From: Opitutaceae bacterium
GTDB taxonomy: Bacteria; Verrucomicrobiota; Verrucomicrobiia; Opitutales; Opitutaceae
Direction of reading: 5' to 3'
DNA: 26,369 nucleotides
NCBI GenBank assembly: GCA_009919985.1
Contig: RGAX01000008.1
Span: 1-26,369 of the forward strand
The notes under the pieces are model-generated. The model did not search any database. It was not told where the DNA came from and worked only from the letters and a program-made list of their open reading frames with translations. The translations under genes and the position numbers were made by a program. This document shows, piece after piece, positions 25,563 to 26,369 of this stretch. Position 1 is the stretch's first letter. Each line of letters starts with the position of its first letter.

Positions 25563-26369
25563 ATGACGCCCGTCTATCTTGCGCACCTTGAAAAAACCCT
25601 CGGCGAAATTGACGCTGCTGGTCTCACTAAACGCGAACGCCTAATCGCGACCGCGCAGTCCGCTCACATCGCCGTTGCCGGCGGTCGCGAGGTGCTGAAT
25701 TTCTGCGCCAACAACTACCTCGGTCTCGCCAATCACCCCGCACTCATCACCGCCGCGCACACCGCGCTCGATCGCTGGGGCTACGGCCTCGCCTCGGTGC
25801 GTTTCATCTGCGGCACCCAAGAAATCCACCGCGAACTTGAGCAACGTCTAAGCGCTTTCCTCGGCGTCGAAGACACGATTCTTTATTCCTCCTGTTTCGA
25901 CGCCAACGGCGGCGCTTTTGAAACGCTTCTCACCGCGGAGGACGCCGTAATCAGTGATGAGTTAAACCATGCCTCAATCATAGACGGCATCCGCCTCTGC
26001 AAGGCTCAGCGCTTCCGCTACAAAAACTGTAACCTCGCCGATCTAGAGGTCCAACTCCAAGCCGCCGACGCCGCCAAAGCACGCTTCAAACTCGTCGTGA
26101 CCGACGGTGTGTTTTCGATGGACGGTTTCATCGCGCCCTTGCGCGAGATCTGTGACCTCGCTGAGCGCTACGGCGCCCTCGTCATGGTCGACGACAGCCA
26201 TGCCGTCGGCTTCATGGGCAAGACTGGTCGCGGCACGCCGGAGCACTGCGGCGTCATGGGCCGAATCGACCTAATTTCCGGCACGCTCGGCAAAGCCCTT
26301 GGCGGCGCGGGCGGCTTTTTCAAGCTGGCGGCAAACGAGGGCGGAAATTTTTTTACCCATGGTGAAAAT
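25563..26369 (+). CDS. kbl: 2-amino-3-ketobutyrate CoA ligase (glycine C-acetyltransferase), 3' truncated by window end
   Basis: PLP enzyme that cleaves 2-amino-3-ketobutyrate with CoA to glycine and acetyl-CoA, the step after Tdh. 269 residues are visible of about 395. Seen are FCANNYLGL, the YGLASVRFICGTQ segment, SDELNHASIIDG, VVTDGVFSMDG, MVDDSHAVGF and the Schiff-base lysine in SGTLGKALGGAGG. The start ATG lies 3 bp after the tdh stop, and KTLGEIDAAGLTKRER is a typical N-terminus. After GGAGG the last ~18 codons no longer resemble the family, although the frame stays open. Another frame there (QAGGKRG) looks closer to the expected TAARKE-like segment, suggesting an indel near the T-run at about 26315-26320. 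Confidence 0.92.
   Translation, partial: MTPVYLAHLEKTLGEIDAAGLTKRERLIATAQSAHIAVAGGREVLNFCANNYLGLANHPALITAAHTALDRWGYGLASVRFICGTQEIHRELEQRLSAFLGVEDTILYSSCFDANGGAFETLLTAEDAVISDELNHASIIDGIRLCKAQRFRYKNCNLADLEVQLQAADAAKARFKLVVTDGVFSMDGFIAPLREICDLAERYGALVMVDDSHAVGFMGKTGRGTPEHCGVMGRIDLISGTLGKALGGAGGFFKLAANEGGNFFTHGEN

Noticed and set aside
1..26369. CRISPR array, tRNA/rRNA genes, complete IS elements or prophage genes
   Set aside because: No regularly spaced repeats, no tRNA-like arm sequences, no transposase frame and no phage structural proteins were seen on either strand.

Overview
The window is a gene-dense, moderately GC-rich bacterial segment holding about 18 real genes. It starts inside or very near the 5' end of a CLC-type channel gene and ends inside a kbl gene. 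It looks like ordinary chromosome: there is no tRNA, rRNA, CRISPR array, complete insertion sequence or phage gene. Gene order, weak Shine-Dalgarno signals and protein character suggest a Verrucomicrobiota (Opitutales-like) bacterium. That placement rests on recalled family resemblance and is only moderately secure.

Left part (1-9519). A CLC-F-like fluoride/halide transporter gene (+) converges on a minus-strand amino-acid block. Read in the direction of transcription, the block is serA, plsY, hom, lysC, thrC and then, after a 391-bp gap, cimA. serA, plsY, hom and lysC are nearly contiguous, with gaps of 16-20 bp and one ATGA overlap, and look like one operon. thrC follows 75 bp later. Together they cover the first step of serine synthesis, the aspartate-to-threonine branch (aspartate kinase, homoserine dehydrogenase, threonine synthase) and the citramalate route to 2-oxobutyrate for isoleucine. 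A phospholipid acyltransferase gene sits inside the block. The gap between thrC and cimA contains two inverted repeats, a tandem heptamer and what looks like the severed first ten codons of a PD-(D/E)XK/Rpn-type gene.

Centre (9520-18524). A plus-strand efflux locus runs in the order adaptor, RND permease, RND permease, adaptor. The first pair resembles MdtA and MdtC. The second permease keeps the paired TM4 aspartates but lacks the TM10 lysine of the classical RND proton relay. There is no outer-membrane factor and no regulator in the window.

Right part (18525-26369). A minus-strand operon encodes an Old Yellow Enzyme-type reductase, a short-chain dehydrogenase and an MFS transporter. Divergent from it are a secreted SGNH hydrolase gene and, overlapping it by four bases, a small HD-domain nucleotidase gene. 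The latter converges within 5 bp on a dGTPase-family gene, so two HD phosphohydrolases that probably act on deoxynucleotides lie tail to tail. The window closes with tdh and a partial kbl, which break threonine down to glycine and acetyl-CoA. The stretch therefore carries both synthesis and degradation of threonine.
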